The notes under the pieces are model-generated. The model was given only the letters and a program-made list of their open reading frames with translations. It made no database searches and was not told the DNA's origin. Below are positions 9,431 through 18,599 of a stretch of DNA of 64,000 nt, one piece after another. The DNA is taken from contig NZ_CP077426.1 in NCBI RefSeq assembly GCF_019048845.1, positions 853,501-917,500 of the forward strand. Reading direction: 5' to 3'. Source of the DNA: Vibrio mimicus. Its GTDB lineage: Bacteria; Pseudomonadota; Gammaproteobacteria; Enterobacterales; Vibrionaceae. Positions within the stretch are counted from its first letter, which is position 1, and each line of letters starts with the position of its first letter. The translations under genes were made by a program, and so were the position numbers.

Positions 9431-9557
9431 TATCCCCTGCCTACTTGAAGCTGCAGCGGTGTTGGCTACGCTCGTTCACCCCAATCACATAGTTATGTAT
9501 GCTCATGGGGATGAACTCACTTGCCGCCTACCTGCAACTCCAAGTAGTTTGGGTATA
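9431..9557 (+). repeat. ERIC element (127 bp)
   Basis: An imperfect palindrome of exactly 127 bp running from TATCCCCTGCCTACTTGAAG to AGTAGTTTGGGTATA, with the central block TCACCCCAATCACATAGTTATGT. Length and sequence match my memory of the ERIC (IRU) family found in enterics and V. cholerae. It fills the gap between the convergent genes flhB and smrB, where its transcript could fold into a long hairpin. Confidence 0.88.
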
Positions 9558-9571
9558 TCGATTTTAATTCA

Positions 9572-10132
9572 CTATTTCTCAGGAATAGACAGCAGCACCA
9601 AGAGCGCGCCATCACCGCCAAATTCGAGTGGGGCTTGGTGGAATGCGAGTACATCGGGGTGCTGCGCCAACCAGAGTGGGACGTTCTGTTTCAAGATGTG
9701 CTTGCCAATGCCATGCTGCACGCAAGCACAATGCACATTCTCTTTTAGGCAGTAGGCGATCATCGCCCCCAATTCGCGTTTTGCTTCTTGCTGAGTCATG
9801 CCATGCATATCCAAAAACACATCTGGCACATACACGCCACGGCGTAGCCTTTTCACTTCGTACTTGGAAACATCGCTACGTGCGTAACGCGTTGGGCCTT
9901 CATCACTCAGATGGGGCATAAACTCATCGGAGAAATAGAAATCGTTGTCTGAAGCTTCACGCTCGGTACGGCGGATTTCTTTTTGCTTGGGATTTCTGTT
10001 TGGCGCGTGGAGTATGGTATCCTGACGCAACTTTTTTACGCCCTTTACTTCGTCACGAAACAGTGAGAAATCGTCGTCAAGATTATCTTTATCGTTCTTG
10101 TTATGGGTAATTCGGTGATCGTTTTTGCTCAT
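9572..10132 (-). CDS. smrB: SmrB, Smr-domain ribosome-rescue endonuclease
   Basis: A 186-residue protein. A charged N-terminal region contains VKKLRQDTI, as in E. coli YfcN, and the Smr domain occupies about residues 95-180 with LDMHGMTQQEAKREL and a GIGKHILK loop. In E. coli, SmrB is recruited to collided ribosomes and cuts the mRNA between them. The gene is divergent from prmB (66 bp between starts) and convergent with flhB. The N-terminus is some residues longer than the E. coli form, and the exact start is not certain. Confidence 0.92.
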   Translation of the reverse strand: MSKNDHRITHNKNDKDNLDDDFSLFRDEVKGVKKLRQDTILHAPNRNPKQKEIRRTEREASDNDFYFSDEFMPHLSDEGPTRYARSDVSKYEVKRLRRGVYVPDVFLDMHGMTQQEAKRELGAMIAYCLKENVHCACVQHGIGKHILKQNVPLWLAQHPDVLAFHQAPLEFGGDGALLVLLSIPEK

Positions 10133-10198
10133 TAGGGTGACGTGTGTTTGTTACTGTAAATGGATGACGCGGTATTGTAGCGCTTTTTGGAGGCAATT

Positions 10199-11131
10199 TT
10201 GGATAAGATTTTCGTTGAGGAAGCGGTTTCTGAACTGCATACCTTGCAAGACATGATTCGTTGGACTGTGAGTCGATTTAACGCTGCTAACCTGTTTTAT
10301 GGTCAAGGCACGGATAACGCTTGGGATGAAGCGGTACAACTCATTCTGCCAACGCTCTATCTGCCGATTGATGTGCCTCCGCATGTACTGAGTTCACGCC
10401 TGACCAGCAGCGAGCGCCTGCGTGTGGTTGAACGCGTGATCAAACGTATTAACGATCGTACGCCAGTGGCGTACCTGACCAACAAAGCGTGGTTCTGTGG
10501 TCTTGAGTTCTTTGTTGACCAACGTGTTCTGGTACCGCGTTCACCGATCGGTGAATTGATCCAAAACCGTTTTGAACCTTGGTTGATTGAAGAACCAACG
10601 CGCATCATGGATTTGTGTACCGGCAGCGGCTGTATTGCGATTGCTTGTGCCAATGCTTTCCCTGAAGCAGAAGTCGATGCGATTGATATTTCAGTCGATG
10701 CGCTGAACGTTGCCGAGCAAAACATTCAAGATCATGGTCTAGAACAGCAAGTTTTCCCTATCCGTTCCGATCTGTTCCGTGATTTGCCACAAGAGCAGTA
10801 TGACCTGATTGTGACCAATCCACCTTATGTGGATCAAGAAGATATGGATAGCCTACCAAGTGAGTTCCGTCATGAACCTGAACTTGGCCTTGCAGCAGGC
10901 AGCGATGGTCTGAAACTGGCACGCCGTATTCTGGCCAATGCGCCACTCTATCTGAAAGAGAACGGGGTTCTGGTGTGTGAAGTGGGCAACTCCATGGTGC
11001 ATATGATGGAACAGTACCCGCACATCCCATTTACGTGGTTAGAGTTTGAAAATGGCGGCCACGGTGTATTTTTGCTGACTCGTGAACAGCTTATCGACTG
11101 TGCGGCAGATTTTGCGCTGTACAAAGATTAA
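10199..11131 (+). CDS. prmB: PrmB, uL3 glutamine N5-methyltransferase
   Basis: A SAM-dependent methyltransferase that methylates a glutamine of ribosomal protein uL3. The TTG at 10199 gives 310 residues ([19 protein letters not shown]), the same length as E. coli PrmB. A GGAGG Shine-Dalgarno at 10189-10193 fits this start. An upstream in-frame TTG at 10187 overlaps the ribosome-binding site itself and is rejected. The SAM-binding [12 protein letters not shown] segment and the catalytic NPPY motif (residues 207-210) are intact. smrB-prmB-aroC neighbourhood is as in E. coli, although smrB is divergent. Confidence 0.96.
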   Translation: MDKIFVEEAVSELHTLQDMIRWTVSRFNAANLFYGQGTDNAWDEAVQLILPTLYLPIDVPPHVLSSRLTSSERLRVVERVIKRINDRTPVAYLTNKAWFCGLEFFVDQRVLVPRSPIGELIQNRFEPWLIEEPTRIMDLCTGSGCIAIACANAFPEAEVDAIDISVDALNVAEQNIQDHGLEQQVFPIRSDLFRDLPQEQYDLIVTNPPYVDQEDMDSLPSEFRHEPELGLAAGSDGLKLARRILANAPLYLKENGVLVCEVGNSMVHMMEQYPHIPFTWLEFENGGHGVFLLTREQLIDCAADFALYKD

Positions 11132-11154
11132 TGATGACACGCTGAATGGATGCC

Positions 11155-11182
11155 AACGCCGACCTTTGAGTCGGCGTTTTTT
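11155..11182 (+). terminator. Rho-independent terminator of prmB
   Basis: Stem AACGCCGAC / GTCGGCGTT with a 6-nt loop (CTTTGA), followed by a run of six T. It lies 24 bp after the prmB stop and separates prmB from aroC. Confidence 0.85.
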
Positions 11183-11360
11183 ATGGCATATAAACAGCCG
11201 AAAGACCTTGGACAAGGTGGTGAATAACAGCATTAGCCCGTGAAAACGGTCGAATCTGGTCATTTTTAGGACTTTACATCACAAAGCATTAACGCCACTA
11301 TGAAGCCACGAAGAACAGTTAATCAGTGAAACTGGAGTTTCACTGTGCATTGAGGAAGTC

Positions 11361-12446
11361 ATGGCAGGAAACAGTATCGGACAACATTTCCGAGTCACCA
11401 CATTCGGAGAAAGTCACGGTATCGCACTGGGATGTATTGTCGATGGTTGCCCACCGGGGCTGGCTATCTGTGAAGCGGATTTACAAGTGGATCTCGACCG
11501 TCGTCGTCCTGGCACATCGCGCTATACCACTCAGCGTCGTGAGCCGGACGAAGTCAAAATTCTCTCAGGTGTGTTTGAGGGAAAAACCACAGGTACATCG
11601 ATTGGGCTTTTGATCGAGAACACCGACCAACGCTCCAAAGATTATTCAGATATCAAAGATAAGTTCCGTCCCGGACACGCGGACTACACCTATCATCAAA
11701 AATACGGTGTGCGCGATTATCGTGGTGGTGGTCGTTCATCGGCGCGTGAAACTGCCATGCGTGTCGCGGCGGGAGCGATTGCCAAAAAATACCTACAGCA
11801 AGAATTTGGCATTGAAGTGCGTGCTTACTTGTCGCAAATGGGTGATGTCGCGATTGATAAAGTGGACTGGAATGAGATTGAAAACAACGATTTCTTCTGC
11901 CCTGATGTCGATAAAGTGGCCGCCTTTGATGAGCTGATCCGTGAGCTGAAAAAAGAAGGCGATTCGATCGGCGCGAAAATCCAAGTGGTTGCTACAGGCG
12001 TTCCGGTTGGATTGGGTGAACCTGTGTTTGATCGTCTGGACGCGGATATTGCCCATGCGTTGATGAGCATCAACGCAGTGAAAGGGGTGGAGATTGGTGA
12101 TGGCTTTGATGTGGTGCGCCAAAAAGGCAGCCAACATCGTGATCCTCTCACTCCGCAAGGATTCCGTTCTAACCATGCGGGTGGCATTTTAGGTGGCATT
12201 TCTAGCGGGCAGGATATCGTAGCCAATATCGCCCTGAAGCCGACCTCCAGCATTACCGTGCCGGGCGAGACGATTGATGTGAACGGTGAGCCAACCGAGC
12301 TTATCACCAAAGGTCGCCATGACCCTTGTGTCGGCATTCGCGCAGTACCCATCGCAGAAGCCATGTTGGCAATTGTGCTGATGGATCATCTGTTGCGTCA
12401 TCGTGGTCAGAACCACGGTGTCATGACGGCAACACCGAAAATCTAG
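11361..12446 (+). CDS. aroC: AroC, chorismate synthase
   Basis: A 361-residue enzyme that converts 5-enolpyruvylshikimate-3-phosphate to chorismate, the last common step of aromatic biosynthesis; it needs reduced FMN. Family motifs are all present: [18 protein letters not shown] at the N-terminus, [18 protein letters not shown], and [20 protein letters not shown]. The ATG follows GAGGAAG. A terminator separates it from prmB, so it probably has its own promoter in the 178 bp between them. The next gene is convergent. Confidence 0.98.
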   Translation: MAGNSIGQHFRVTTFGESHGIALGCIVDGCPPGLAICEADLQVDLDRRRPGTSRYTTQRREPDEVKILSGVFEGKTTGTSIGLLIENTDQRSKDYSDIKDKFRPGHADYTYHQKYGVRDYRGGGRSSARETAMRVAAGAIAKKYLQQEFGIEVRAYLSQMGDVAIDKVDWNEIENNDFFCPDVDKVAAFDELIRELKKEGDSIGAKIQVVATGVPVGLGEPVFDRLDADIAHALMSINAVKGVEIGDGFDVVRQKGSQHRDPLTPQGFRSNHAGGILGGISSGQDIVANIALKPTSSITVPGETIDVNGEPTELITKGRHDPCVGIRAVPIAEAMLAIVLMDHLLRHRGQNHGVMTATPKI

Positions 12447-12478
12447 CTTTATCTTTAGAGTTAATCGCTTTAAATGCA

Positions 12479-12504
12479 ACAACGCCCTCCATTGAGGGCG
12501 TTGT
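12479..12504. terminator. Stem-loop between convergent aroC and the TRIC-family gene
   Basis: Perfect 10-bp stem ACAACGCCCT / AGGGCGTTGT with a 6-nt loop. Neither strand has a strong T-run next to it, so it is a weak or non-canonical terminator. Its placement between two convergent 3' ends suggests a bidirectional role. Confidence 0.6.
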
Positions 12505-12540
12505 CATATTCACATCTTACCGAGTAAAGATAAGGAATGG

Positions 12541-13164
12541 TTAGTGAATCGAGTTCTCGGCTTCCAGATGGAAAGAGGGTAGACGCCATTTAAAACGCAC
12601 TGCGGCCATACGCAGAGTGTAACCCACCACGAGAGTCACTACGGTGCTCACTACATCACTGACACCAAACTCAAGTAGGGTCAGATATAGTCCAGATGCC
12701 ATGAGAGCAATCGACGCATACAATTCTTCATGCAATACCAAGGGCGGCTGACGGCAAATCAAATCGCGTAGTAAACCACCAAACACACCAGTCACCACCG
12801 CAGAAACCAAACAGATGCCTGGGTGTAAGCCCATGCGCATTGCTACTTGCGTGCCGATGATTGAAAACACAATCAGGCCCAGCGCATCAAGACGAATAAA
12901 TAAGCCTTTGAGTTTGATCACCCACTTGTATACCCAAGTGGTCAGTACACCTGCCACACAAGTAATTGCAAGATACTCAGGATTTTTTACCCAACCTAAA
13001 GGGTAGTGACCAAGCAAAATATCGCGCACTGTGCCACCACCAATCGCGGTTGCGCTGGCGACCAGCATTACGCCAAACCAGTCCATTTTGCGACGGCCCG
13101 CACTCAAGGCTCCGGTCATGGCTTCCGCCGTGATCCCAATGATATACAAAATACTTAGCAGCAT
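12541..13164 (-). CDS. TRIC-family (UPF0126) membrane protein
   Basis: A 207-residue polytopic membrane protein with about seven hydrophobic segments arranged as two similar halves. Family motifs are visible: SAGRRKMDWFGVMLVASATAIGGG with GTVRDILLG in the first half, and GVFGGLLRDLICRQPPLVL in the second. It resembles E. coli YadS and YicG, prokaryotic relatives of trimeric intracellular cation channels; the GGG/GGL-RD motifs line the pore in that family. The physiological substrate here is unknown. It occupies the place of mepA-yfcA in the E. coli gene order and is divergent from epmC. Confidence 0.88.
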   Translation of the reverse strand: MLLSILYIIGITAEAMTGALSAGRRKMDWFGVMLVASATAIGGGTVRDILLGHYPLGWVKNPEYLAITCVAGVLTTWVYKWVIKLKGLFIRLDALGLIVFSIIGTQVAMRMGLHPGICLVSAVVTGVFGGLLRDLICRQPPLVLHEELYASIALMASGLYLTLLEFGVSDVVSTVVTLVVGYTLRMAAVRFKWRLPSFHLEAENSIH

Positions 13165-13406
13165 GTATCACCTCATTCAACAGCAGAGGATTATAAAAAT
13201 TAAGGCGAAATTTTAGAGTTTATCTTAGAGAATAAACAATGATTTTTTATAAAGTGAAGGTGGTTTGAATTAGTAAAACTAATGAATGGATTGTTAGTCT
13301 CAAACAAACGTTTTCCGAATAGCCATCTTCTGTGTGAGGCTTAGCTCTTTACCCAGTGAGAAAAAGCCTCCAGAATGCACGCCGTCACCAACATTTACCA
13401 TGTACT

Positions 13407-13937
13407 ATGAACCATCAATACCAAGACTTAATTGGAATTTTCAACCAGACTTTTTACCGCGACTACAACACCCAATTAGAGTTGGGCGGCGATGAGCCGA
13501 TCTACTTACCGGCCGATGAGCAAGTGAGTTATCACCGGATCATTTTTGCACGTGGTTTTTACGCTTCTGCTTTGCATGAAATAGCTCACTGGTGTGTGGC
13601 TGGACCGCAGCGACGTTTGCTCGAAGATTTTGGTTACTGGTATGAACCGGATGGCCGTACCGCGCAAGTGCAGGCGGAGTTTGAAAAAGTTGAAATCCGT
13701 CCACAAGCTTATGAATGGATTCTTGCGATGAGCGCAGGCTTTCCCTTTACCGTGAGTTGTGACAACCTCAACGGAGATTTTGAGCCGGACCGTCTTGCAT
13801 TTATGACCAAAGTCCACCGCGAAGTGCTCAATATTCTTAAACAAGGGTTGCCGCTACGAGTGAAAATGCTGTCAGATGCGTTACGCGCCTTTTACCACAC
13901 TCCGGTCTTGTCGCCAGAGCACTTTACGGTTAAATGA
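13407..13937 (+). CDS. epmC: EpmC, elongation factor P hydroxylase
   Basis: A 176-residue protein matching E. coli YfcM/EpmC, which hydroxylates the beta-lysylated lysine of EF-P after EpmA and EpmB have acted. The metal-binding ALHEIAHW motif and GDEPIYLPA, FARGFYASALHE and GDFEPDR segments are conserved. The ATG at 13407 (MNHQYQDLIGIF) aligns with the family start; an in-frame GTG 51 bases upstream gives an extension with no resemblance to the family. yfcL follows after 39 bp. Confidence 0.93.
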   Translation: MNHQYQDLIGIFNQTFYRDYNTQLELGGDEPIYLPADEQVSYHRIIFARGFYASALHEIAHWCVAGPQRRLLEDFGYWYEPDGRTAQVQAEFEKVEIRPQAYEWILAMSAGFPFTVSCDNLNGDFEPDRLAFMTKVHREVLNILKQGLPLRVKMLSDALRAFYHTPVLSPEHFTVK

Positions 13938-13976
13938 CCGTTTGTGAAAAACCGTTTACGAAATAACGAGAACCTG

Positions 13977-14240
13977 ATGATTATTGAATTTGAAGAAAAA
14001 CTTCTGGAACTGATTGATGCTCAAGTAGAAAACGCATCTAGTGATGAACTGTTTGCAGGTGGATACTTACGTGGGCATATTTCACTTTCAGCTGCGCAGT
14101 GTGAAGAGGAAGGCGTGACTGAGCTTGATACATTTAAGCAGCGTATTGACGAAAGTTTAGAAGCGGCACGCTCTGAATTGAGCCCGGCTGATCGTGCCAT
14201 TGTTGCTGAGCTTTGGCAGCAGCTTGCCGCACAAGCTTAA
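13977..14240 (+). CDS. yfcL: YfcL family protein of unknown function
   Basis: An 87-residue acidic, helical protein that resembles E. coli YfcL along its length (MIIEFEEKLLELID, SSDELFAGGYLRGH, LSPADRAIV). The ATG at 13977 is used because it aligns with the family; an in-frame GTG at 13944 would add eleven unrelated residues. epmC-yfcL adjacency is conserved with E. coli, suggesting an operon. No function is known and no catalytic motif is visible. Confidence 0.88.
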   Translation: MIIEFEEKLLELIDAQVENASSDELFAGGYLRGHISLSAAQCEEEGVTELDTFKQRIDESLEAARSELSPADRAIVAELWQQLAAQA

Positions 14241-14251
14241 CTGAACCATTA

Positions 14252-14291
14252 GGCTTTATGGCTAAAGCCGCCGCCTGTAAAGCGGTGGCTT
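14252..14291 (+). other. Two overlapping, mutually exclusive stem-loops after yfcL
   Basis: GGCTTTA-TGGC-TAAAGCC (14252-14269) and AAGCCGCCGC / GCGGTGGCTT with a 7-nt loop (14265-14291) share the AAGCC segment, so only one can form at a time. No T-run follows. The second is the more stable and may end or protect the epmC-yfcL mRNA. An attenuation role is speculative. Confidence 0.4.
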
Positions 14292-14435
14292 GATAGATTT
14301 CCCCAAGTTTTCTTCTCACACATCGATAGCCTGAAAGTTATTCAAACTTTCTGAACAACTAAGTACAAAAATCAGGCTTGTTGCATATCTGTTTCCCGAT
14401 TAATCTTTGTTTAACATTAGTCAGGGGAAAACACC

Positions 14436-14963
14436 ATGAAAATCATTGCCTTCGGTGCTAGCACCAGCTCAACCTCTATCAATAAAGCACTTGCTACCTT
14501 TACGGCTAACCTTGTGGAAGGCGCACAGGTACAAGTTTTGGACATCAACAACTATTTAGTACCTATGTTTAGTGAAGATCTGGAAAAAGAGATCGGGCAA
14601 GCGGAAGGTGCACAAGCCTTTTTACGCGATCTTGCGCAAGCGGATGCTTACGTTATCTCTTTCGCCGAGCACAATGGCCATTACCCTGCGGCGTACAAAA
14701 ACTTGTTCGATTGGGCAAGTCGCATCAATCGTGCGATGTTTGGTGACAAGCCAGCGGTTTACCTTGCGACATCACCAGGCCCTGGTGGTGCAAAGTCTGT
14801 TCTTGCCGCGGCAACCGCTTCAGCGCCTTTCTTTGGTGGTAACGTGAAAGCTTCAGTTTCTGTTCCTAGCTTCTATGACAACTTCGATTTAGAACAAGGT
14901 GCGGTGACTAACCCTGAAATCGTGGCTGAGCTCAAAGCGGCGGTGGTTAAGCTGTCAGCTTAA
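14436..14963 (+). CDS. NAD(P)H-dependent FMN reductase family protein
   Basis: A 175-residue flavodoxin-like protein. GASTSSTSINKAL near the N-terminus is the FMN-phosphate binding loop, and FAEHNGHYPAAYKNLFDW (about residues 76-93) is the flavin-contacting motif of this reductase family. SPGPGGAKSVL follows. It probably reduces FMN or quinone-like acceptors in the cytoplasm; the true substrate cannot be read from sequence. It stands alone between yfcL and convergent mnmC, an insertion relative to E. coli gene order, with its own AGGGGAAA ribosome-binding site. Confidence 0.88.
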   Translation: MKIIAFGASTSSTSINKALATFTANLVEGAQVQVLDINNYLVPMFSEDLEKEIGQAEGAQAFLRDLAQADAYVISFAEHNGHYPAAYKNLFDWASRINRAMFGDKPAVYLATSPGPGGAKSVLAAATASAPFFGGNVKASVSVPSFYDNFDLEQGAVTNPEIVAELKAAVVKLSA

Positions 14964-14990
14964 GCAAAAAAGATCTTAAGTCATAAATGA

Positions 14991-15021
14991 ACAAAGCCTC
15001 GCAGTGCGAGGCTTTGTTTTT
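14991..15021. terminator. Bidirectional terminator, FMN reductase / mnmC
   Basis: Stem ACAAAGCCTCGC / GCGAGGCTTTGT with a 3-nt loop and a T-run on the + strand; TTCATTTATG follows on the other strand. It sits between two convergent 3' ends. Confidence 0.85.
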
Positions 15022-15042
15022 GAGTAGATTGAAGGGGCTAGC

Positions 15043-17058
15043 TTAAGCTTTCTGAGTTAGAGCCTTTCCTTTACGAAGCTTTCGTACCCACATGCGGCAA
15101 GGATGCAACTGTTCCAACAAATCGACGCCCAATGGCAGAGGATCGCCGCACATTTGTGAAGCGAGAAGTTCAGCCATGAGTGGCGCACTACTTAAACCGC
15201 GTGAGCCAAGCCCTGCAAACGCATAAAGTTGCGGGTAGAGTGCAATTGGCTCGACTTCTTGCTGATAAGCTAAATCGCGATATTGCTCGGTAATTTTGGT
15301 AAATTCGCCGACATTGCCGACAAAAGGCAGATGATCGCGGCTGACACAGCGCACGCCTTGGCGTGAATGATTGCCGCTGACATCCACTTCTAATGGCCAA
15401 GTTTGCTCTGGCAGGCAGTGAATCAGCTTTTGCGCATTTTCGCGTTGAGCTTGTGGATCAAAAGTCGCATCAAGGTGCTGGCGATCATAACTTGCCCCAA
15501 TACAGTGATGTCCATTTTGTTGGCTGACCGGAGTCATATAGCCATCGTAGCAAAGTACGCTCTTGATTTTGCTTAGCGTGTCGTTGGTCGGAATATGGCT
15601 GACTTGGCCTTTCACCTTACCCAGAGGCAAGTGAGCGGTCTGTGCCACGCTGTCAAATTGATGGCCACTGGCAATCACCACGCACTGATGCTGGATTACC
15701 TTATCGCCGCAGTGCAATTGCCACTGCTGTGTCTCTGGCTGCCAAGTCAGAGTATCAATCGGAGTCTGATAATGCGCAGTGAGCTTGCCTTGCTGCTCTA
15801 AGAGATGGATTAAGCCTTGAGTCAGCTCTGCTGGGCAGAGCCAGCCACCGAGCGGATAATGCACGCTGGCTTGATCCACAGGCACGCCGACTTGTTGGTT
15901 GGTTTGCTGGGCCGATAAACCGCGAACTAAGCCCTCTGGGAAACCACCCTCAAGCATGCTGGTGAGCTTTCGGGCTGCCTTTTCATCCCACATTAATTGG
16001 GTAACACCGCACCAATCGTGGTCAAAGGTTATCTGCTCAGCCGCTTGTTCAATAAATTGACGCGCAAACAGAAATGCTGGAGCAAACACTCGTGAAACCG
16101 AATTGTGATCGCCACTGAGTAGCGGATAGACCGCACCTTGTCGGTTACCGGATGCGCCTTGTGCTGGTTTTTCATCGGCGCAATAGAGGGTTACTGAAAT
16201 GCCGCGTTTGGCTAGTGTTGTCGCGAGAGTCGCACTGGCGACTCCACCACCGATAATCGCCACCTCTCGTAGGCCGTTAGTGGCTTCAAAACGAAATTCT
16301 GGCGCAATATTGGTGTAAGGTACTTTTTCACTCAGATTGCCGGCAATCATTTCGCGCTTAGTGCCAAAGCCTTTGACCTTTTTCATCGCAAAACCCGCGT
16401 CAATCAAGCCGCGGCGGACAAAGCCAGCCGAAGTGAACGTGGCGCAGGTACAGCCGTTTTTCGCCAGTTTGGCCATACCTGCAAACAGGTTTTGGTTCCA
16501 CATTTCTGGGTTTTTGCTGGGAGCAAAACCATCGAGGAACCATGCATCGACTAAACCTTGCCCCTGTGTCGCCACTTTCGGCAGACAGTCTTTGATATCC
16601 CCAAACCAGAGATCGAGCGTGATGAGTCCATCATCCAACACAATCCGCTGGCATTCTGGAATCGCTAAAGGGTAGTGCTTATGCAGTTTTTGCGCGAATT
16701 CTGCCAGTTCCGGCCACGCCTGATGCGCTTGAATTAAATCGTGTTTACTGAGTGGATATTTTTCAAAGCTAATGAAATGCAGCTCTTTGAGTTTGGCCTC
16801 AGGATTCGCTTCACGAAACTCCACAAACGCTTGCCACACTGCCAGAAAATTCAGGCCAGTACCGAAGCCGGTTTCCGCAATCACAAATCGCCTTTGGTCA
16901 TCATTGTGCCATCTTTGTGGGAGATGATTCTGCTCAAGGAACACATAACGTGTCTCGGCCAAACCATTGACGTTAGAGAAATAGACATCGTCAAATTGAT
17001 CGGAGACGGGAGTTCCTGCGTCGTTCCAGCCAAGCTGGGCGTGTGAAATGGATGACAT
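15043..17058 (-). CDS. mnmC: MnmC, bifunctional tRNA mnm5s2U synthase
   Basis: A 671-residue fusion enzyme that finishes the mnm5s2U modification at tRNA wobble U34. The N-terminal methyltransferase half (about residues 1-245) contains [11 protein letters not shown] and [17 protein letters not shown]. The C-terminal FAD-dependent oxidase half (about 270-671) begins with [15 protein letters not shown] and contains LASGH-type and [10 protein letters not shown] segments. The ATG at 17058 ([11 protein letters not shown]) is preferred over an ATG three codons upstream. It is divergent from fabB, as expected from the conserved yfcL-mnmC-fabB neighbourhood. Confidence 0.96.
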   Translation of the reverse strand: MSSISHAQLGWNDAGTPVSDQFDDVYFSNVNGLAETRYVFLEQNHLPQRWHNDDQRRFVIAETGFGTGLNFLAVWQAFVEFREANPEAKLKELHFISFEKYPLSKHDLIQAHQAWPELAEFAQKLHKHYPLAIPECQRIVLDDGLITLDLWFGDIKDCLPKVATQGQGLVDAWFLDGFAPSKNPEMWNQNLFAGMAKLAKNGCTCATFTSAGFVRRGLIDAGFAMKKVKGFGTKREMIAGNLSEKVPYTNIAPEFRFEATNGLREVAIIGGGVASATLATTLAKRGISVTLYCADEKPAQGASGNRQGAVYPLLSGDHNSVSRVFAPAFLFARQFIEQAAEQITFDHDWCGVTQLMWDEKAARKLTSMLEGGFPEGLVRGLSAQQTNQQVGVPVDQASVHYPLGGWLCPAELTQGLIHLLEQQGKLTAHYQTPIDTLTWQPETQQWQLHCGDKVIQHQCVVIASGHQFDSVAQTAHLPLGKVKGQVSHIPTNDTLSKIKSVLCYDGYMTPVSQQNGHHCIGASYDRQHLDATFDPQAQRENAQKLIHCLPEQTWPLEVDVSGNHSRQGVRCVSRDHLPFVGNVGEFTKITEQYRDLAYQQEVEPIALYPQLYAFAGLGSRGLSSAPLMAELLASQMCGDPLPLGVDLLEQLHPCRMWVRKLRKGKALTQKA

Positions 17059-17119
17059 AATGAACAAATTCTATGAAATCAGGCTGTATATGGGTCGAGA
17101 TTGTACGAATTTATGGGAA

Positions 17120-17136
17120 AGCTGACCACTTCTGTT
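17120..17136 (+). promoter_or_regulatory. Candidate FadR site upstream of fabB
   Basis: AGCTGACCACTTCTGTT, 48 bp before the fabB ATG, matches the outer parts of the FadR operator (A-CTG ... TGTT), similar to the E. coli fabA site, but the centre matches poorly. FadR is known to activate fabB in gamma-proteobacteria. This is a low-confidence motif call. Confidence 0.3.
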
Positions 17137-17184
17137 ATTCTTCTTCGATATCATCTAGCCAAATTTACATAATAGGAATGTTAC

Positions 17185-18396
17185 ATGAAACGAGTCGTCA
17201 TCACCGGTATGGGTATTATTTCGAGTATCGGTAACAACGTCGAAGAAGTTTTGGCCTCACTAAAAGCTGGCAAGTCAGGCATCACCGCCTCTGAACAGTT
17301 TAAAGAGCATGGCTTGCGTTCACAGGTTTGGGGTGATTTAAAAATCAACCCGGAAGAACATATCGATCGTAAGCAAATGCGCTTTATGGGTGATGCGGCT
17401 GCGTATGCATACCTATCTCTTGAACAAGCGATTGCTGATGCGGGTCTAACCCCAGAGCAAGTTTCTAACGACCGTACTGGTATCGTTGCTGGCTCTGGCG
17501 GTGCGTCTTCTGAAAACCAAGTTATCGCGGTGGATACTCAGCGTGAAAAAGGCGTGAAGCGTGTGGGCCCTTATATGGTGCCACGTACCATGTCTTCAAC
17601 CGTTTCTGCATGTTTAGCAACTCCATTCAAAATTCGCGGCGTAAACTACTCAATCAGCTCCGCTTGTGCGACTTCTGCACACTGTATTGGTAATGCGGTT
17701 GAGCTGATCCAACTGGGTAAGCAAGACATCGTGTTTGCCGGTGGTGGTGAAGAGCTGTACTGGTCACAAACCATGATGTTTGATGCGATGGGCGCACTAT
17801 CAACCAAATACAACGAAACACCAGAAAAAGCCTCACGTACTTACGATGCAGATCGTGATGGTTTCGTGATCTCTGGTGGTGGCGGCATGGTGGTGGTTGA
17901 AGAACTGGAACACGCACTGGCTCGTGGCGCAAAAATTTACGGTGAAATCGTCGGTTACGGCGCGACATCGGATGGCTACGACATGGTAGCACCATCGGGT
18001 GAAGGCGCAGTACGTTGTATGAAAATGGCGATGCAAGGCGTTGATAAAATTGACTACATCAACACTCATGGCACTTCAACACCAGTGGGCGACGTGAAAG
18101 AACTTGGCGCAATCCAAGAAGTGTTTGCAGGTAACAGCCCTGCGATTTCTGCAACCAAAGCGATGACTGGTCACGCACTGGGCGCAGCAGGTGTACATGA
18201 AGCCATTTACTCAACACTGATGCTGCACCACGGCTTTATTGCTCCAAGCATTAACGTTGAAACGTTAGATGAAGCAGCACATGGTCTAGATATCGTGACG
18301 GAAATGCGTGAACAAGAGCTGACTACAGTGATGTCTAACAGCTTTGGTTTTGGTGGTACAAACGCAACTTTGGTTATCAAAAAATACCAAGGTTAA
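17185..18396 (+). CDS. fabB: FabB, beta-ketoacyl-ACP synthase I
   Basis: A 403-residue condensing enzyme of fatty acid elongation, required for unsaturated fatty acids. The Cys-His-His triad is visible as Cys161 (SSACATS), His295 (NTHGTSTP) and His330 (TGHALGAAG). The C-terminal SFGFGGTNA loop is intact. Length matches E. coli FabB. Its 3' UTR holds a highly structured segment that is probably the sRNA FarS. Divergent from mnmC. Confidence 0.98.
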   Translation: MKRVVITGMGIISSIGNNVEEVLASLKAGKSGITASEQFKEHGLRSQVWGDLKINPEEHIDRKQMRFMGDAAAYAYLSLEQAIADAGLTPEQVSNDRTGIVAGSGGASSENQVIAVDTQREKGVKRVGPYMVPRTMSSTVSACLATPFKIRGVNYSISSACATSAHCIGNAVELIQLGKQDIVFAGGGEELYWSQTMMFDAMGALSTKYNETPEKASRTYDADRDGFVISGGGGMVVVEELEHALARGAKIYGEIVGYGATSDGYDMVAPSGEGAVRCMKMAMQGVDKIDYINTHGTSTPVGDVKELGAIQEVFAGNSPAISATKAMTGHALGAAGVHEAIYSTLMLHHGFIAPSINVETLDEAAHGLDIVTEMREQELTTVMSNSFGFGGTNATLVIKKYQG

Positions 18397-18418
18397 GCGC
18401 ACCAAACCCATCATAGTT

Positions 18419-18537
18419 TCCAGAACAGATTAGTATCGCTAATCGAACAGACGCAGACTCTGTCCCATGGAGAGCGGGATAGGATCCTTTTGTTCTGGAT
18501 GTTTGCCCGGCGGCTTAGGTCGTCGGGTATTTTTATT
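18419..18537 (+). ncRNA. farS: Probable FarS sRNA in the fabB 3' UTR (boundaries approximate)
   Basis: The 3' UTR of fabB is densely structured. An outer 9-bp stem TCCAGAACA (18419-18427) / TGTTCTGGA (18491-18499) encloses GATTAG-TATCG-CTAATC and ACAGA-(7 nt)-TCTGT hairpins, and the segment ends in the fabB Rho-independent terminator. I recall that V. cholerae releases FarS, an Hfq-binding sRNA that represses fadE, from the fabB 3' end by RNase E; position and terminator agree with that. The 5' end of the mature sRNA cannot be placed from sequence; it may be considerably shorter than the interval given. Confidence 0.6.
18506..18535 (+). terminator. Rho-independent terminator of fabB / FarS
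   Basis: Stem CCCGGCGGC / GTCGTCGGG with two G-U pairs and a TTAG-like loop, followed by TATTTTTA. It ends the fabB transcript and would provide the Hfq-binding U-tail of the 3' UTR sRNA. Confidence 0.75.
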
Positions 18538-18599
18538 CTCGACAGCCTCCGTGCTTTTCTGCACAATGCCTGCAACTTTGATTGCCGCAAATTCCCACT

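Noticed and set aside
9459..9755. 98-codon open frame on the plus strand from the ERIC into smrB
   Set aside because: It begins in the repeat and runs antisense to the conserved Smr domain.
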